Source: Streptomyces sp. NBC_01451
Lineage (GTDB): Bacteria > Actinomycetota > Actinomycetes > Streptomycetales > Streptomycetaceae
Direction of reading: 5' to 3'
Length of the DNA stretch: 64,000 nt
Assembly: GCF_036227485.1 (NCBI RefSeq)
Contig: NZ_CP109479.1
Span: 7,502,001 to 7,566,000 of the forward strand
A program made the translations under genes and the position numbers. Position 1 is the first letter of the stretch. The number at the start of each line of letters is the position of its first letter. The notes beneath the pieces were generated by a model. That model searched no databases and was not told where the DNA came from. It was given only the letters and a program-made list of their open reading frames with translations. Shown here piece by piece: positions 8,762-20,700 of this stretch.

Positions 8762-8796
8762 CCGCAGCGGCAGACGGCGGACCCGTGCCGCTGCGG
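8762..8796 (+). terminator. Hairpin after the small barrel protein
   Basis: CCGCAGCGGCA (8762-8772) pairs perfectly with TGCCGCTGCGG (8786-8796). A second, weaker 7-bp hairpin CCCGGGG/CCCCGGG follows at 8839-8864. Apart from these, 8718-9012 holds no gene. Confidence 0.65.
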
Positions 8797-9012
8797 GCCC
8801 CGGGGCCGCCGAACCGGTGCGGGAGGCCGGTGTGAAGGCCCGGGGAGGGGAGTGTGCCCCCGGGATTTCGGGGCAGCAGGTCGAAGCCGGGGAAGATCGT
8901 GAAGGGCAAGGGACAGCGCAGTGTGGAGGACCGTCTGTGGGGTCGGAGTGAGGGAGCGTGCGCGGACAGGCGCGGGCATGCGCGGCCCGTGCCCGTCTGC
9001 GAGGATCGCTGA

Positions 9013-10113
9013 ATGATCGTCCCGTTGCGGTCGCTCGTGACGCGGTGGACGGCTGTCGTGCCGGTGGCCGCGGTCGTCCTGCTGGTGTTCACGTGGGGAC
9101 GAGATCTTCCCGGCGTGATCGTCGCGCTGGTGACTCTGGTCCTCGCGGGAGCCGTGCTGGCCGCCGTGCATCACGCCGAGGTCATCGCCCACCGAGTCGG
9201 TGAACCCTTCGGCTCGCTCGTGCTGGCCGTCGCCGTCACGATCATCGAGGTCGCCCTGATCGTCACGCTGATGGCGGACGGCGGGGACAAGAGTTCCACC
9301 CTGGCAAGGGACACCGTCTTCGCGGCCGTCATGATCACGTGCAACGGCATCGTCGGACTGAGCCTGCTCACCGCCTCGATCCGTCATGGGACCGCCGTCT
9401 TCAACCCGGAGGGCACCGGTGCCGCCCTCGCGACGGTCGCGACGCTGGCCACGCTCAGCCTGGTGCTGCCGACGTTCACCACGAGCAAGCCGGGCCCGGA
9501 GTTCTCCACCGCCCAGCTCACCTTCGCCGCGCTCGCCTCACTGATCCTCTACGGCCTGTTCGTGGCGACCCAGACCGTGCGGCACCGCGACTACTTCCTG
9601 CCGGTCACCCGGCAGGGCGAGGTCATCACCGCGGACGCCCACGCGGAACTCCCGACCGCCCGCGACGTCCGGATCAGCCTGGGGCTGCTGGGCCTGGCGC
9701 TGATCGGCGTGGTCGGCCTCGCCAAGGGAGTGTCGCCCACCATCGAGTCCGGGGTGGAGGCAGCCGACCTGCCGCATGCCGTCGTCGGTGTGGTCATCGC
9801 CCTGCTCGTGCTGCTTCCGGAGACCATCGCCGCGCTGCGTTCCGCCCGCCGCGACCGGGTGCAGACCAGCCTGAACCTCGCCCTCGGATCCGCGATGGCC
9901 AGCATCGGTCTGACCATCCCCGCCGTGGCCCTGGCGTCCGTCTGGCTCTCCGGGCCGCTGGTCCTCGGCCTCGGTGCCACCCACATGGTGTTGCTCGCCC
10001 TGACCGTGGTTGTCGGCTCGCTGACGGTGGTGCCCGGGCGGGCCACACCGCTCCAGGGAGGAGTGCATCTGGTGCTGTTCGCCGCCTACCTGGAGTTGGC
10101 GATCAACCCCTGA
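9013..10113 (+). CDS. Calcium/proton antiporter, CaCA (ChaA/Cax) family
   Basis: A 366-residue, eleven-helix cation/proton exchanger. Both alpha-repeats are visible: HHAEVIAHRVGEPFGSLVLA followed by IIEVALIV, and LLVLLPETIAALRSARRDRV with NLALGSAMASIGLTIP. The acidic residues in these repeats bind the cation. Length and order match E. coli ChaA, which exports Ca2+, Na+ or K+ for protons. GAGG lies a few bases before the ATG. The 3' end overlaps the convergent MHS transporter gene by 11 bases, so the two stop codons sit inside each other. It is distinct from the TerC gene upstream but adds to a cation-handling neighbourhood. Ion preference cannot be read from sequence. Confidence 0.9.
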   Translation: MIVPLRSLVTRWTAVVPVAAVVLLVFTWGRDLPGVIVALVTLVLAGAVLAAVHHAEVIAHRVGEPFGSLVLAVAVTIIEVALIVTLMADGGDKSSTLARDTVFAAVMITCNGIVGLSLLTASIRHGTAVFNPEGTGAALATVATLATLSLVLPTFTTSKPGPEFSTAQLTFAALASLILYGLFVATQTVRHRDYFLPVTRQGEVITADAHAELPTARDVRISLGLLGLALIGVVGLAKGVSPTIESGVEAADLPHAVVGVVIALLVLLPETIAALRSARRDRVQTSLNLALGSAMASIGLTIPAVALASVWLSGPLVLGLGATHMVLLALTVVVGSLTVVPGRATPLQGGVHLVLFAAYLELAINP

Positions 10114-11431
10114 CCACCGCCGCGGGACGCTCCGTGGCCGGTACGGCGGCGAGGCGGGGCACCGGCCGGGTCTCCGGCAGCAGCGCGAAGCAGCCCAGGC
10201 TGAACAGCGCGATCCCCGTCAGATAGGCGCCCACGCCCCAGGGGATCCGGCCGCCGTGCCCGGCGAGCGCCGTCGCCACGATCGGCGTGAGCGCGCCGCC
10301 GAGAACCCCGCCGAGGTTGTAGCCGACCGCGGCGCCCGTGCACCGTACGCGGGGCTCGTACAGCTCCGGCAGATACGCGCCGATCACCGCGAACATCGTG
10401 ACGAACGCGATCATCGCCACCAGGAAGCCGAGAAACATCAGCAAGGGTTCGCCGGTCGACAGCAGCGCGACCATCGGGCACATCCACAGGGCGGCGACGG
10501 CACACCCGGTCAGGCACAGAGGCCGGCGACCGTAACGGTCACCCAGGAGTGCCATCACAGGTGTCAGGGCGCCCTTGACCACCACCGCGGCCATGATGCA
10601 GGCCAGCATGACGGTCCGGCTGGCACCGAGCCGTTCGGTCCCGTAGGCGAGGGACCAGGTCGTCACCGCGTAGAACACCGCGTATCCGACGGTGAGCGCG
10701 CCCGCCGTCAGCAGGACCAGCCGCCAGTGGTCGCGCACCACCTCGGCCAGCGGCACGCGCGCGTGGTCGTCGATTTCCAGGAAACCCGGGCTCTCGGTGA
10801 GCGACGAGCGCAGCCACAGCCCCGCCACGGCGAGCACCCCGGCCGCCCAGAACGGCACCCGCCACCCCCACGAGGCGAACTGCGCCTCCGTGAGGGACGC
10901 CGACAGCGCCAGCATCACGCCATTGGCGAGCAGGAAGCCCACCGCGGGGCCGATCTGCGGAAAGCTCGACCACAGGGCGCGCCGTTCGGCGGGCGCGTGC
11001 TCGGCGGTCAGCAGGACCGCACCGCCCCACTCCCCGCCGAGCCCGAGCCCCTGCAGAAAGCGCAGCACCAGGAGGAGAACGGGAGCGGCCGTGCCGATCG
11101 ACTCGTAGGTCGGTACGCAGCCGACCGCGACCGTCGACGCACCGGTCAGAAGCAGCGAGACGACCAGGACCGGCCGCCGCCCGCGCCGGTCCCCGATGTG
11201 CCCGAACAGCATCGCCCCCAGCGGCCGGGCGACGAACCCCACACCGAACGTCCCGAAGGCGGCCAGTGTCCCGGCCACCGGTGAGAACGTCGGGAAGAAC
11301 AGCGGCCCCAGAACCAGTGCGGCGGCGGTGCCGTAGACGAAGAAGTCGTAGAACTCGATGGCCGTCCCCGCGAGGGAGGCGGCGGCCAGCCGCACCATGG
11401 AAGGTGCCCTTGCCGTGCGTACGTCGTGCAT
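10103..11431 (-). CDS. MHS-family major facilitator transporter
   Basis: A 442-residue, twelve-helix metabolite:proton symporter. The N-terminus LAGTAIEFYDFFVYG and the loop 2-3 motif FGHIGDRRGRRPVLV are hallmarks of the metabolite:H+ symporter group (shikimate, alpha-ketoglutarate, proline/betaine porters). LRFLQGLGLGGEWGGAVLL in helix 4 also fits. Arginine-rich loops follow the positive-inside rule. The gene is monocistronic and convergent with the cation antiporter. The substrate is probably an organic acid or osmolyte but cannot be stated. MVRLAAAS a few residues in is an alternative start. Confidence 0.9.
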   Translation of the reverse strand: MHDVRTARAPSMVRLAAASLAGTAIEFYDFFVYGTAAALVLGPLFFPTFSPVAGTLAAFGTFGVGFVARPLGAMLFGHIGDRRGRRPVLVVSLLLTGASTVAVGCVPTYESIGTAAPVLLLVLRFLQGLGLGGEWGGAVLLTAEHAPAERRALWSSFPQIGPAVGFLLANGVMLALSASLTEAQFASWGWRVPFWAAGVLAVAGLWLRSSLTESPGFLEIDDHARVPLAEVVRDHWRLVLLTAGALTVGYAVFYAVTTWSLAYGTERLGASRTVMLACIMAAVVVKGALTPVMALLGDRYGRRPLCLTGCAVAALWMCPMVALLSTGEPLLMFLGFLVAMIAFVTMFAVIGAYLPELYEPRVRCTGAAVGYNLGGVLGGALTPIVATALAGHGGRIPWGVGAYLTGIALFSLGCFALLPETRPVPRLAAVPATERPAAVVRG

Positions 11432-11490
11432 GCCGCGTCAACCACCCACGGTGACCGCGCGTTACGGGGGCGCGCGGGGGACGGCCGGGA

Positions 11491-12537
11491 TCAGTACGTC
11501 ACGGTGATGCGCCGGGCGGGGCCGTCCACCCGTATCGACCCTCCATAAGGGAGGACGAGTTGCGGATCCGTGTGCCCGAAGTCCACGTCGAAGACGGTCA
11601 TCAGACCGGGAGCGTAGGCGCCCAGCGCGCGCCGGACCGCCTCGCGCTGTTCGGCGGCGTAACGGGCTCCCTCCTCAGGGCTGTTGGGGCGCTCGAAGGA
11701 CCAGGTCTTCGCGCGGGCCATCAGCAGCGCGGAGAAGCGCTGGAGCAGTCCGCGTTCGCCCATGTTGCGCAGGGTGCGGAAGACCTCCTCGCCGCTCGGC
11801 AGTTCCTCCGAGGTCTCCAGGAGCAGCACTCCGCCGTCGTACTCCGTCAGATCGTGGGAGATCTCGCGGTCGGCCATCAGCAGCCAGCCGAGGATCTCCA
11901 GGCAGCCGCCCCAAGCACGGCCCTCCACCACGCGGTCGGCGTTCTGCCAGGTCCAGCCGGTGCCGGGACGGGTCTCCGGTTCGCTGTCGAAGGTCGCGGG
12001 GTCGGCCCAGTCGCGGTTGACGTCGTTCCAGCGCTCGGCGGGCCGCAGTTCGTACTCGCCCGAGGTGAACAGGGCGGCCCGCAGTGACTCCGCGGTCAGC
12101 GGTTCCATGGCCACGGGACGCCCGAGCGCCGTCATCACGGTCGCGCCGTGGAAGCCGACGATCCCGGTGTTGTACAGGTACGCCAGCAGGTTCGTGTTGT
12201 CGCTCATCCCGAAGAACGGCTTCGGGTTCGCCCGGATCAACTCCCGGTCCAGAAAGGGCAGCACGGTGATCTGGTCGTCGCCGCCGATCGTCGCGATGAC
12301 CGCCTTGACGTCCGGGTCGGCGAAGGCCGCGTGGATGTCGTCGGCCCGCTCCTGCGGCGTCGACCCCATCTTCCGGGTCGCCGGATACTCGACCGGTTCG
12401 AGCCCGAACTCCTTGCGCAGCCGCTCCAGCCCCAGTTCGTGCGGGCGCGGAAAGAGCCCGGGCAGTCCGGCGCCCGGCGAGATGACGGCGATGCGGTCGC
12501 CGGGCGAGGGCTTGGGGGGATAGGCGGGGGTCGTCAT
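11491..12537 (-). CDS. S66-family peptidase (LD-carboxypeptidase / MccF-like)
   Basis: A 348-residue cytosolic serine peptidase. The nucleophile lies in [11 protein letters not shown], matching the GxSDxT pattern of family S66; [14 protein letters not shown] upstream and [12 protein letters not shown] downstream match the conserved framework. Family members either remove the terminal D-alanine from recycled murein tetrapeptides or, like MccF, cleave peptidyl-nucleotide antibiotics. The spacing and sequence after the nucleophile ([15 protein letters not shown]) lean towards the MccF-like branch. I start at MTTPAYPP; the frame runs on upstream through aroQ on the other strand and is not coding there. 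It is divergent from aroQ. Confidence 0.87.
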   Translation of the reverse strand: MTTPAYPPKPSPGDRIAVISPGAGLPGLFPRPHELGLERLRKEFGLEPVEYPATRKMGSTPQERADDIHAAFADPDVKAVIATIGGDDQITVLPFLDRELIRANPKPFFGMSDNTNLLAYLYNTGIVGFHGATVMTALGRPVAMEPLTAESLRAALFTSGEYELRPAERWNDVNRDWADPATFDSEPETRPGTGWTWQNADRVVEGRAWGGCLEILGWLLMADREISHDLTEYDGGVLLLETSEELPSGEEVFRTLRNMGERGLLQRFSALLMARAKTWSFERPNSPEEGARYAAEQREAVRRALGAYAPGLMTVFDVDFGHTDPQLVLPYGGSIRVDGPARRITVTY

Positions 12538-12639
12538 GCCGGGAGCGTACGGGCGACCCCGCTGTCGGCGCACCGTGATAAACCGGGGCTGAGCAGCGGT
12601 CCTCGACGGGCCGTCACCCCCGAACGGACCGGAGGAACC

Positions 12640-13113
12640 GTGCCCCGCACCCTCGCCAACGCCCCGATCATGATCCTGAACGGCCCCAACCTGAACCTCC
12701 TGGGCCAGCGCCAGCCGGAGATCTACGGCTCCGACACCCTCGCCGACGTCGAGGCCCTGTGCGCCAAGGCGGCGGCCGGGCACGGCGGCACGGTGGACTT
12801 CCGCCAGTCCAACCACGAGGGTGAGCTGGTCGACTGGATCCAGGAGGCACGCCTCAGCCACGTCGGCATCGTCATCAACCCCGGCGCCTACTCCCACACG
12901 TCCGTCGCGATCCTTGACGCGCTCAACACCTGCGACGGCATGCCGGTGCTGGAGGTCCACATCTCCAACATCCACCAGCGCGAGACGTTCCGACACCACT
13001 CGTACGTCTCCCTGCGCGCCGACGGCGTCATCGCGGGGTGCGGTGTGCAGGGGTACGTGTTCGGGGTGGAGCGGGTCGCCGCGCTGGTGGGCGCGGCGAC
13101 CGCGGAGGCGTGA
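12640..13113 (+). CDS. aroQ: Type II 3-dehydroquinate dehydratase
   Basis: A 157-residue enzyme of the shikimate pathway that converts 3-dehydroquinate to 3-dehydroshikimate. Seen: [16 protein letters not shown], containing the lid arginine and catalytic tyrosine; [48 protein letters not shown], holding the catalytic histidine. The size is that of the dodecameric type II enzymes. The GTG start is 4 bases after GGAGG (12631-12635). It could also be the catabolic form, but the sequence matches the standard biosynthetic S. coelicolor type. It is divergent from the S66 peptidase and convergent with the ABC importer. Confidence 0.95.
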   Translation: MPRTLANAPIMILNGPNLNLLGQRQPEIYGSDTLADVEALCAKAAAGHGGTVDFRQSNHEGELVDWIQEARLSHVGIVINPGAYSHTSVAILDALNTCDGMPVLEVHISNIHQRETFRHHSYVSLRADGVIAGCGVQGYVFGVERVAALVGAATAEA

Positions 13114-13126
13114 CGTACGACCGCCC

Positions 13127-13912
13127 CTACAGCCGTCCCGCCTCCACGATCCGCCGCAGGAACTGCCGGGTGCGCTCCTGCTGCGGATCGCCGAACACCT
13201 GCTCGGCCGTGCCACGTTCCAGGACCACGCCGCCTTCGAGGAAGCAGACCTGGTCCGCGACATCGCGGGCGAAGCCCATCTCGTGGGTGGCCAGGACCAT
13301 CGTCATGCCCTCACCCTTCAGGTCCCGGACGACGGCGAGGACCTCGCCCACGAGTTCCGGGTCGAGGGCAGCGGTGATCTCGTCGAGGAGCAGCAGCCGG
13401 GGGCGCACGGCCAGCGCGCGGACGATCGCGGCCCGCTGCTGCTGGCCGCCGCTCAGCCGGTCCGGGTACTCGCCCGCCTTCGCGCCGAGCCCGAGCCGCT
13501 CCAGCAGCTCACGACCGTACCGCTCGGCCTCCGCCCGGTCCACGCCGTGCACCCGGCGCGGGGCGAGGGTGATGTTCTCCAGGACGGTCATGTGCGGGAA
13601 GAGGTTGTACGCCTGGAAGACCACGCCGATCCGGCGGCGCACGGCGTCCTGGTCGGTCCGCGGGTCGGTGATCTCCTCGCCGTCCAGCCAGATCGCGCCG
13701 TCGTCGATGTCCTCCAGCAGGTTCGCGCACCGCAGCAGCGTGGACTTGCCCGAGCCGGACGCGCCGATCAGGGCGGTCACCGTGTGCGGGGCGACCTCCA
13801 GATCGACGTCCCGCAGGACGACGGTGTCACCGAAGGTCTTGCGCACGGACTCCATACGGAGCACGGGGGAGGTGGGGGAGGAGACGGACGAGCTGTCGGG
13901 GATGCCGCTCAC
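13127..13912 (-). CDS. Polar amino-acid ABC transporter ATP-binding protein
   Basis: A 261-residue ATPase of the polar amino-acid uptake family (GlnQ/HisP type). Walker A is GASGSGKST, the Q-loop is FQAYNLFPHMTVLENI, the signature is RLSGGQQQR, Walker B is LLLLDEITAALDP and the H-loop is ATHEMGFARDVAD. The phrase EITAALDPELVGEVL is typical of amino-acid importers, where most families have EPTSALD. The GTG start overlaps the permease stop as GTGA and has AGGGAGGA upstream. It is the last gene of a three-gene importer operon. The substrate is probably glutamate, glutamine or a related amino acid. Confidence 0.92.
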   Translation of the reverse strand: MSGIPDSSSVSSPTSPVLRMESVRKTFGDTVVLRDVDLEVAPHTVTALIGASGSGKSTLLRCANLLEDIDDGAIWLDGEEITDPRTDQDAVRRRIGVVFQAYNLFPHMTVLENITLAPRRVHGVDRAEAERYGRELLERLGLGAKAGEYPDRLSGGQQQRAAIVRALAVRPRLLLLDEITAALDPELVGEVLAVVRDLKGEGMTMVLATHEMGFARDVADQVCFLEGGVVLERGTAEQVFGDPQQERTRQFLRRIVEAGRL

Positions 13913-14817
13913 AGTGTTCCTCCCTGCGCCCGCTGCCGGTCCATCCGAGCCGTCACCCAGTCCGTGAAGCGGGTCATCGGGATGGTCAGCGCGACGAAGA
14001 CCAGTCCCGCGACGATGTACGGCGTGTAGTTGAGGCTGCGGCCCACGATGATGTCGGCGGCGCGTACGGCGTCGACCGCGCCGCCGATCGACACGAGCCC
14101 GGTGTCCTTCTGCAGCGACACCAGGTCGTTCAGCAGCGGTGGCACCTGGCGCCGTACCGCCTGGGGCAGCACGACGTACCGCAGCGCCTGCCGGTTGGTC
14201 AGCCCGAGCGAGCGCGCCGCCGCCCGTTGCGACGGGTGCACGGACTCGATGCCGGCCCGGAACACCTCGGCCACGTACGCCGAGTACGTCAGCGTCAGCG
14301 CCGTACCGCCGAGGAGCACCGGGTCCACGGTGATGCCCTGGAGTCGCAGCGCCGGGACACCCAGCACGACGATCATCAGGTTGATGATCAGCGGGAGGCC
14401 GCGGAAGAAGTCCGTGTACGCGGCGGCCAGCGCGCGCAGCGGGAAGAACACCGGGCCGCGCAGGGTGCGTGCGATGGCGATCAGCATGCCGAGGACGAGC
14501 ACCGCGACACCGCAGATCAGCAGCAGCCGTACGTTGAGCCACAGGCCTTCGAGGACCTTCGGGAACGCCTCGCGCGCGTACTGCCCGTTGAAGAACGTCT
14601 CCCTGGTGCGCGGCCAGCCCGGCGCGCTCACCACGACCAGATACAGGACGACCCCGGTGACGAGGGTGGACAGCGCGGCGATCGACGTGGCGCGGCGCGC
14701 GCGGGTGCGCTTGTACCGCTCCCGGTCGATCCGCCGCTGCGAGGGGACGTAACCGTCGCCCCGGTCCGCCATGTGGCCCGGGTCCTCCTGCCCGGACTCC
14801 TCCTTCACTGCGGTCAC
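13909..14817 (-). CDS. Amino-acid ABC transporter permease
   Basis: A 302-residue inner-membrane permease of the HisMQ family. The EAA loop is seen as SQRAAARSLGLTNRQALRYVVLPQA (quoted in part), and FFRGLPLIINLMIVVLG is the conserved region of helix 3 in this family. About six to seven helices with an arginine-rich cytoplasmic N-terminus. The GTG start overlaps the binding-protein stop as GTGA; an ATG 15 codons later (MADRGDG) behind AGGAGGA is an alternative. Only one permease is present, so it probably works as a homodimer. It couples to the ATPase directly downstream. Confidence 0.9.
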   Translation of the reverse strand: MTAVKEESGQEDPGHMADRGDGYVPSQRRIDRERYKRTRARRATSIAALSTLVTGVVLYLVVVSAPGWPRTRETFFNGQYAREAFPKVLEGLWLNVRLLLICGVAVLVLGMLIAIARTLRGPVFFPLRALAAAYTDFFRGLPLIINLMIVVLGVPALRLQGITVDPVLLGGTALTLTYSAYVAEVFRAGIESVHPSQRAAARSLGLTNRQALRYVVLPQAVRRQVPPLLNDLVSLQKDTGLVSIGGAVDAVRAADIIVGRSLNYTPYIVAGLVFVALTIPMTRFTDWVTARMDRQRAQGGTL

Positions 14818-15695
14818 TTGAGCACCGGGGCGTCGACGGCGTCCGACAGCCACTGCTTCTCGATCGAGGCGAGCGTCCCGTCCTCGCGCAGGGTGTCCAC
14901 CGCGGTCGTCACGCACGAGGTGAGCGCGCTGCCCTTGTCGAGCACGAGCCCGAACTGCTCCGGCGTGCCGCCCTGGTTCTCGAACTGCCCGACGATCTTC
15001 GCGTCGGTCACCTCGGCGGCGGTGATGTAGAAGGCGGTCGGCAGGTCGACGACGATGGCGTCCACCTGGCCGTTCTGCAGCGCGGACTTGGCCTGGTCGT
15101 TCTTCGCGTACGCGGCCGGCTCCTGGGTCGGCTTCACCACGTCGTCGATGTAGTCGAGGCTGGTGGTGCCGACCTGGGCGCCCAGCTTGAGGCCCTTGAG
15201 GTCCGCGATGCTCGTCGCCTTCGCGGCCTTGGAGGTCTTGAGCGCGATGACGGCCTGGCGCACGTCGTAGTAGCCGGACGAGAAGTCCACGGCCTTCTTG
15301 CGCTCGGCACTGATCGACACCTGGTTGATGTCGAAGTCGAAGGTCTTCGCCCCGGGCGCGAACGCCTTGTTGAAGGGCACGCTCTGCCACACGACGTTCG
15401 CCTTGTCGTAGCCGAGCTGCCGCGCCACCGCGTACGCGACCGCCGACTCGAAGCCCTCACCGTTGGCGGGCTTGCCGTCCTTGAACCAGGGCTCGTACGC
15501 CGGCTCGTCGGTGGCGATCGTCAGCTTGCCCGAGGTCTGGGTGGCCAACTTGCCCTTGGCACAGGTGGCTCCGGCCGTCCCGGTCGGTTTGGCGGCGCTC
15601 TCCTCGGGCTGCGGGGCACAGCCGACGGCGGTGGCGAGCAGGGCGACAGTGGCGGCGGAGAGGGCGCGGCGCAGCATGTAAGGGGCAAGGTGCAT
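14814..15695 (-). CDS. Amino-acid ABC transporter substrate-binding lipoprotein
   Basis: A 293-residue secreted solute-binding protein of family 3. An N-terminal signal peptide ends in a lipobox-like LLATAVGC, after which the cysteine would be lipidated. The mature part shows LTIATDEPAYEPWFKDGKPANGE (quoted in part), GFESAVAYAVARQLGY, FDFDINQVSISAERKKAVDFS and GAQVGTTSLDYI, the standard pattern of polar amino-acid binding proteins. Two ATG codons (15695 and 15677) are possible starts and both leave a good signal peptide. It is first in the importer operon. Confidence 0.9.
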   Translation of the reverse strand: MHLAPYMLRRALSAATVALLATAVGCAPQPEESAAKPTGTAGATCAKGKLATQTSGKLTIATDEPAYEPWFKDGKPANGEGFESAVAYAVARQLGYDKANVVWQSVPFNKAFAPGAKTFDFDINQVSISAERKKAVDFSSGYYDVRQAVIALKTSKAAKATSIADLKGLKLGAQVGTTSLDYIDDVVKPTQEPAAYAKNDQAKSALQNGQVDAIVVDLPTAFYITAAEVTDAKIVGQFENQGGTPEQFGLVLDKGSALTSCVTTAVDTLREDGTLASIEKQWLSDAVDAPVLK

Positions 15696-16012
15696 GGCGG
15701 GAGAGTGACAGCGGACCGCGCCATTTGTCCAGGTCACACGCGGAATTGTCCGCATAATGGGAACGTGTGTTGCGTTCTTGTGAACGCCGGGGCCGCCGAC
15801 CGAGGGCGGGGATCGACAGGTCGGCGGCCCGTGCCGCCCAGGAGCCGTCATCCTGCGCGGGGCTGCCTTCAGTGGACTACGCCAGCGCGCACGCCGGGAG
15901 CGCGTGCGTACTCCCGGCGCGTGTGTTCGTTTCACACGGGGCGCGCGGCCGACAACTGGGCGCGCCGCAGGGGGAGTTCACCACCCCAGGTGGGCGGTCT
16001 CCGCCGGCCGGC
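15696..16012. other. Intergenic stretch without a gene
   Basis: The 317 bases between two minus-strand genes contain no convincing open frame. Near the importer operon there is an AT-richer patch with a small inverted repeat GCGGA-ATTG-TCCGC (15740-15753) and CATTAT on the minus strand (15759-15754), a weak -10 candidate. The remainder is GC-rich with nothing recognisable. Confidence 0.4.
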
Positions 16013-16669
16013 TCACCAGCCCCGCGCGTGCCACTCCGGCAGGTGGGGCCGCTCCGCACCCAGGGTGGTGTCGTTGCCGTGGCCCGGATAGACCCAGCTC
16101 TCGTCCGGGAGCGGGGCGAAGATCTTCGTCTCCACGTCGCGGATCAGGCTGGCGAAGGCCTCCGGGTCCTTGCGTGTGTTGCCCACGCCGCCGGGGAAGA
16201 GGCAGTCCCCGGTGAACACGTGCGGATGCCCGTGCGGGTCGTCGTAGACGAGCGCGATCGAGCCCGGTGTGTGCCCGACCAGGTGGCGCGCGGTGAGTTC
16301 CACGTGCCCGACACGGATCGTGTCCCCGTCGTCGACCGGCACATCGGTCGGCACGGGGATGCCCTCCGCGTCGTCCCGACCCGCGTACGTACGGGCACCG
16401 GTGGCTTCCACGACCTCCGCGAGCGCCTGCCAGTGGTCCCCGTGCTGGTGGGTGGTGACGACCGACGCGATGCCGTCGTCACCGATCAGTGTGATCAGCG
16501 TATGGGCGTCGTTCGCCGCGTCGATCAGCAACTGCTCGTCCGTGGCCCGGCAGCGCAGCAGATAGGCGTTGTTGTTCATCGGGCCCACCGCGACCTTGGT
16601 GATCATCAGGTCGGGCAACTCGTGCACATCGGCAGGGCCGCCGACCTTCACCGCTCCGCTGTACGTCAT
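16013..16669 (-). CDS. MBL-fold metallo-hydrolase (glyoxalase II-like)
   Basis: A 218-residue metallo-beta-lactamase-fold hydrolase. The metal motif is HQHGDHWQAL; further ligands are the His in LVGHTPGSIALV, the Asp in VFTGDCLFPGG and the last His in VYPGHGNDTTLG. This arrangement matches hydroxyacylglutathione hydrolase-like enzymes; since actinobacteria use mycothiol, a mycothiol thioester or another small thioester is a likelier substrate than glutathione. It ends 30 bases upstream of nothing coding on this strand and follows the MDMPI-like gene by 30 bases, so the two are probably cotranscribed. The substrate is not known. Confidence 0.87.
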   Translation of the reverse strand: MTYSGAVKVGGPADVHELPDLMITKVAVGPMNNNAYLLRCRATDEQLLIDAANDAHTLITLIGDDGIASVVTTHQHGDHWQALAEVVEATGARTYAGRDDAEGIPVPTDVPVDDGDTIRVGHVELTARHLVGHTPGSIALVYDDPHGHPHVFTGDCLFPGGVGNTRKDPEAFASLIRDVETKIFAPLPDESWVYPGHGNDTTLGAERPHLPEWHARGW

Positions 16670-16699
16670 GACGTTCAGCCTATAGCGACGCCGGTGACC

Positions 16700-17386
16700 C
16701 TAGAGCGGGGGCAGTGCGGGCGGGGTGCCTCCCGGGACGTCGAGTCGCGCTCCGTCGCGGCGGCCGGAGAGCCACCCCAGCAGCTCGGGTGCCGGTCCGG
16801 TGACCGTGACCTCGGGTCCGCCCGCCTCGCTTCCGGTGCTCCACGCGTGCGTGCCGTCCGTGAGCACGGTTCGCGGCACCTCGGGGTGGCCGGTGAACCG
16901 GTCGGCCAAAAACGTGATCTCCCGCTCCGTGAACTCCGCGGGGAGGTCTTCGAGCTCGTACCCGATCCCCAGGTCCACGTGGTGCAGTTCGACCTCGGCC
17001 CAGCGGCGGAACGGCACCCGGGAGGCGATGTCGGTGACCCCGTTGCGCAGCTCCACCGTGCGCGACCAGTCCGCGGGCACGGCCCCCGCCTCCTGGAAGC
17101 GGGCCGCGCTCTCGCCCACGTCCGAGAGCTGTACGTCCAGGGGGCGCGGGGCGTCCCGCTCGATGCCGGCGTCCCGGGCCTCCCCGGAGGCGTACATGGG
17201 ACGTCCTTCGAGGACGTTCACGAGGGCGTCCGCGTTGCGGGCGATGTGGGCGAGGACGTGTCCGCGGGTCCAGCCCGGCAGCCGTGACGGTTCGGCCACC
17301 GAATCGTTGTTCAATTTCGCGGCTGCGGTGAGCAGTCGTTCCGTCGCGTCGCGTACAGATGCCAGGTCGCGCTCATGATCGGCCAT
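16700..17386 (-). CDS. Mycothiol-dependent maleylpyruvate isomerase-like protein
   Basis: A 228-residue DinB/MDMPI-fold protein. LPGWTRGHVLAHIARNADAL holds the first metal-binding histidine and RRWAEVELHHVDLGIGY the other two. The C-terminal 80 residues form the SCP2-like MDMPI C domain (VTVTGPAPELLGWLSGRRDG). Family members use mycothiol and a metal to isomerise or conjugate substrates; most have no assigned substrate. Start at MADHERDL; GTG or ATG slightly upstream are possible. It precedes the MBL hydrolase, and a thiol transferase beside a thioester hydrolase would be a logical mycothiol-dependent detoxification pair (inference). It is divergent from uvrA. Confidence 0.85.
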   Translation of the reverse strand: MADHERDLASVRDATERLLTAAAKLNNDSVAEPSRLPGWTRGHVLAHIARNADALVNVLEGRPMYASGEARDAGIERDAPRPLDVQLSDVGESAARFQEAGAVPADWSRTVELRNGVTDIASRVPFRRWAEVELHHVDLGIGYELEDLPAEFTEREITFLADRFTGHPEVPRTVLTDGTHAWSTGSEAGGPEVTVTGPAPELLGWLSGRRDGARLDVPGGTPPALPPL

Positions 17387-17530
17387 GGGGCCGACGATAG
17401 CCCCGCCACACGTTCGGGTGAAGCCGGTGGACCAGGCCCGCAAATCGAATGTGCGTGCTATATGGTCGAGTGCGGCGTCGGGCATGCTGGATGGCCGGGG
17501 ATTGTTACCACCCCAGGAATCCGACCGGCG

Positions 17531-17553
17531 TTGTCAGTGGCTCCCCCTAGTCT
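17531..17553 (+). promoter_or_regulatory. RecA-NDp/PafBC-type promoter of uvrA
   Basis: TTGTCAGTG (17531-17539), eight bases, TAGTCT (17548-17553). Exact match to the motif. Unlike ogt and uvrB this one leaves a leader of about 50 bases before the GTG start. Confidence 0.87.
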
Positions 17554-17609
17554 GAGAAAGCACGGGGGCCCCGCCCCTGTCACTTCTCCCAAGAAAGGTG
17601 CGGACCGGC

Positions 17610-20600
<2,991 letters not shown>

Positions 20601-20631
20601 GCCGGAGACGAGCTCGGACAGTAGGGCAAAG

Positions 20632-20666
20632 ACGGCGGCCCGCGGAAACCCTCCGCGGGCCGCCGT
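20632..20666. terminator. Perfect 15-bp hairpin between uvrA and sugar kinase gene
   Basis: ACGGCGGCCCGCGGA (20632-20646) pairs with TCCGCGGGCCGCCGT (20652-20666) over a five-base loop. It lies between two convergent genes and can serve both strands. Confidence 0.85.
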
Positions 20667-20700
20667 ACGTCCACTGACCCCGCACCGCGCCGAACTGCCC

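Noticed and set aside
12562..12584. RecA-NDp-like CTGTCGGCG before aroQ
   Set aside because: At the correct spacing the hexamer is TAAACC, without the final T of TANNNT, and the GTG half is changed; it is also about 55 bases from the aroQ start.
12148..12639. Upstream extension of the aroQ frame to an ATG at 12148
   Set aside because: It runs antisense through the S66 peptidase gene. The GTG at 12640 with GGAGG gives a protein of the normal family length.
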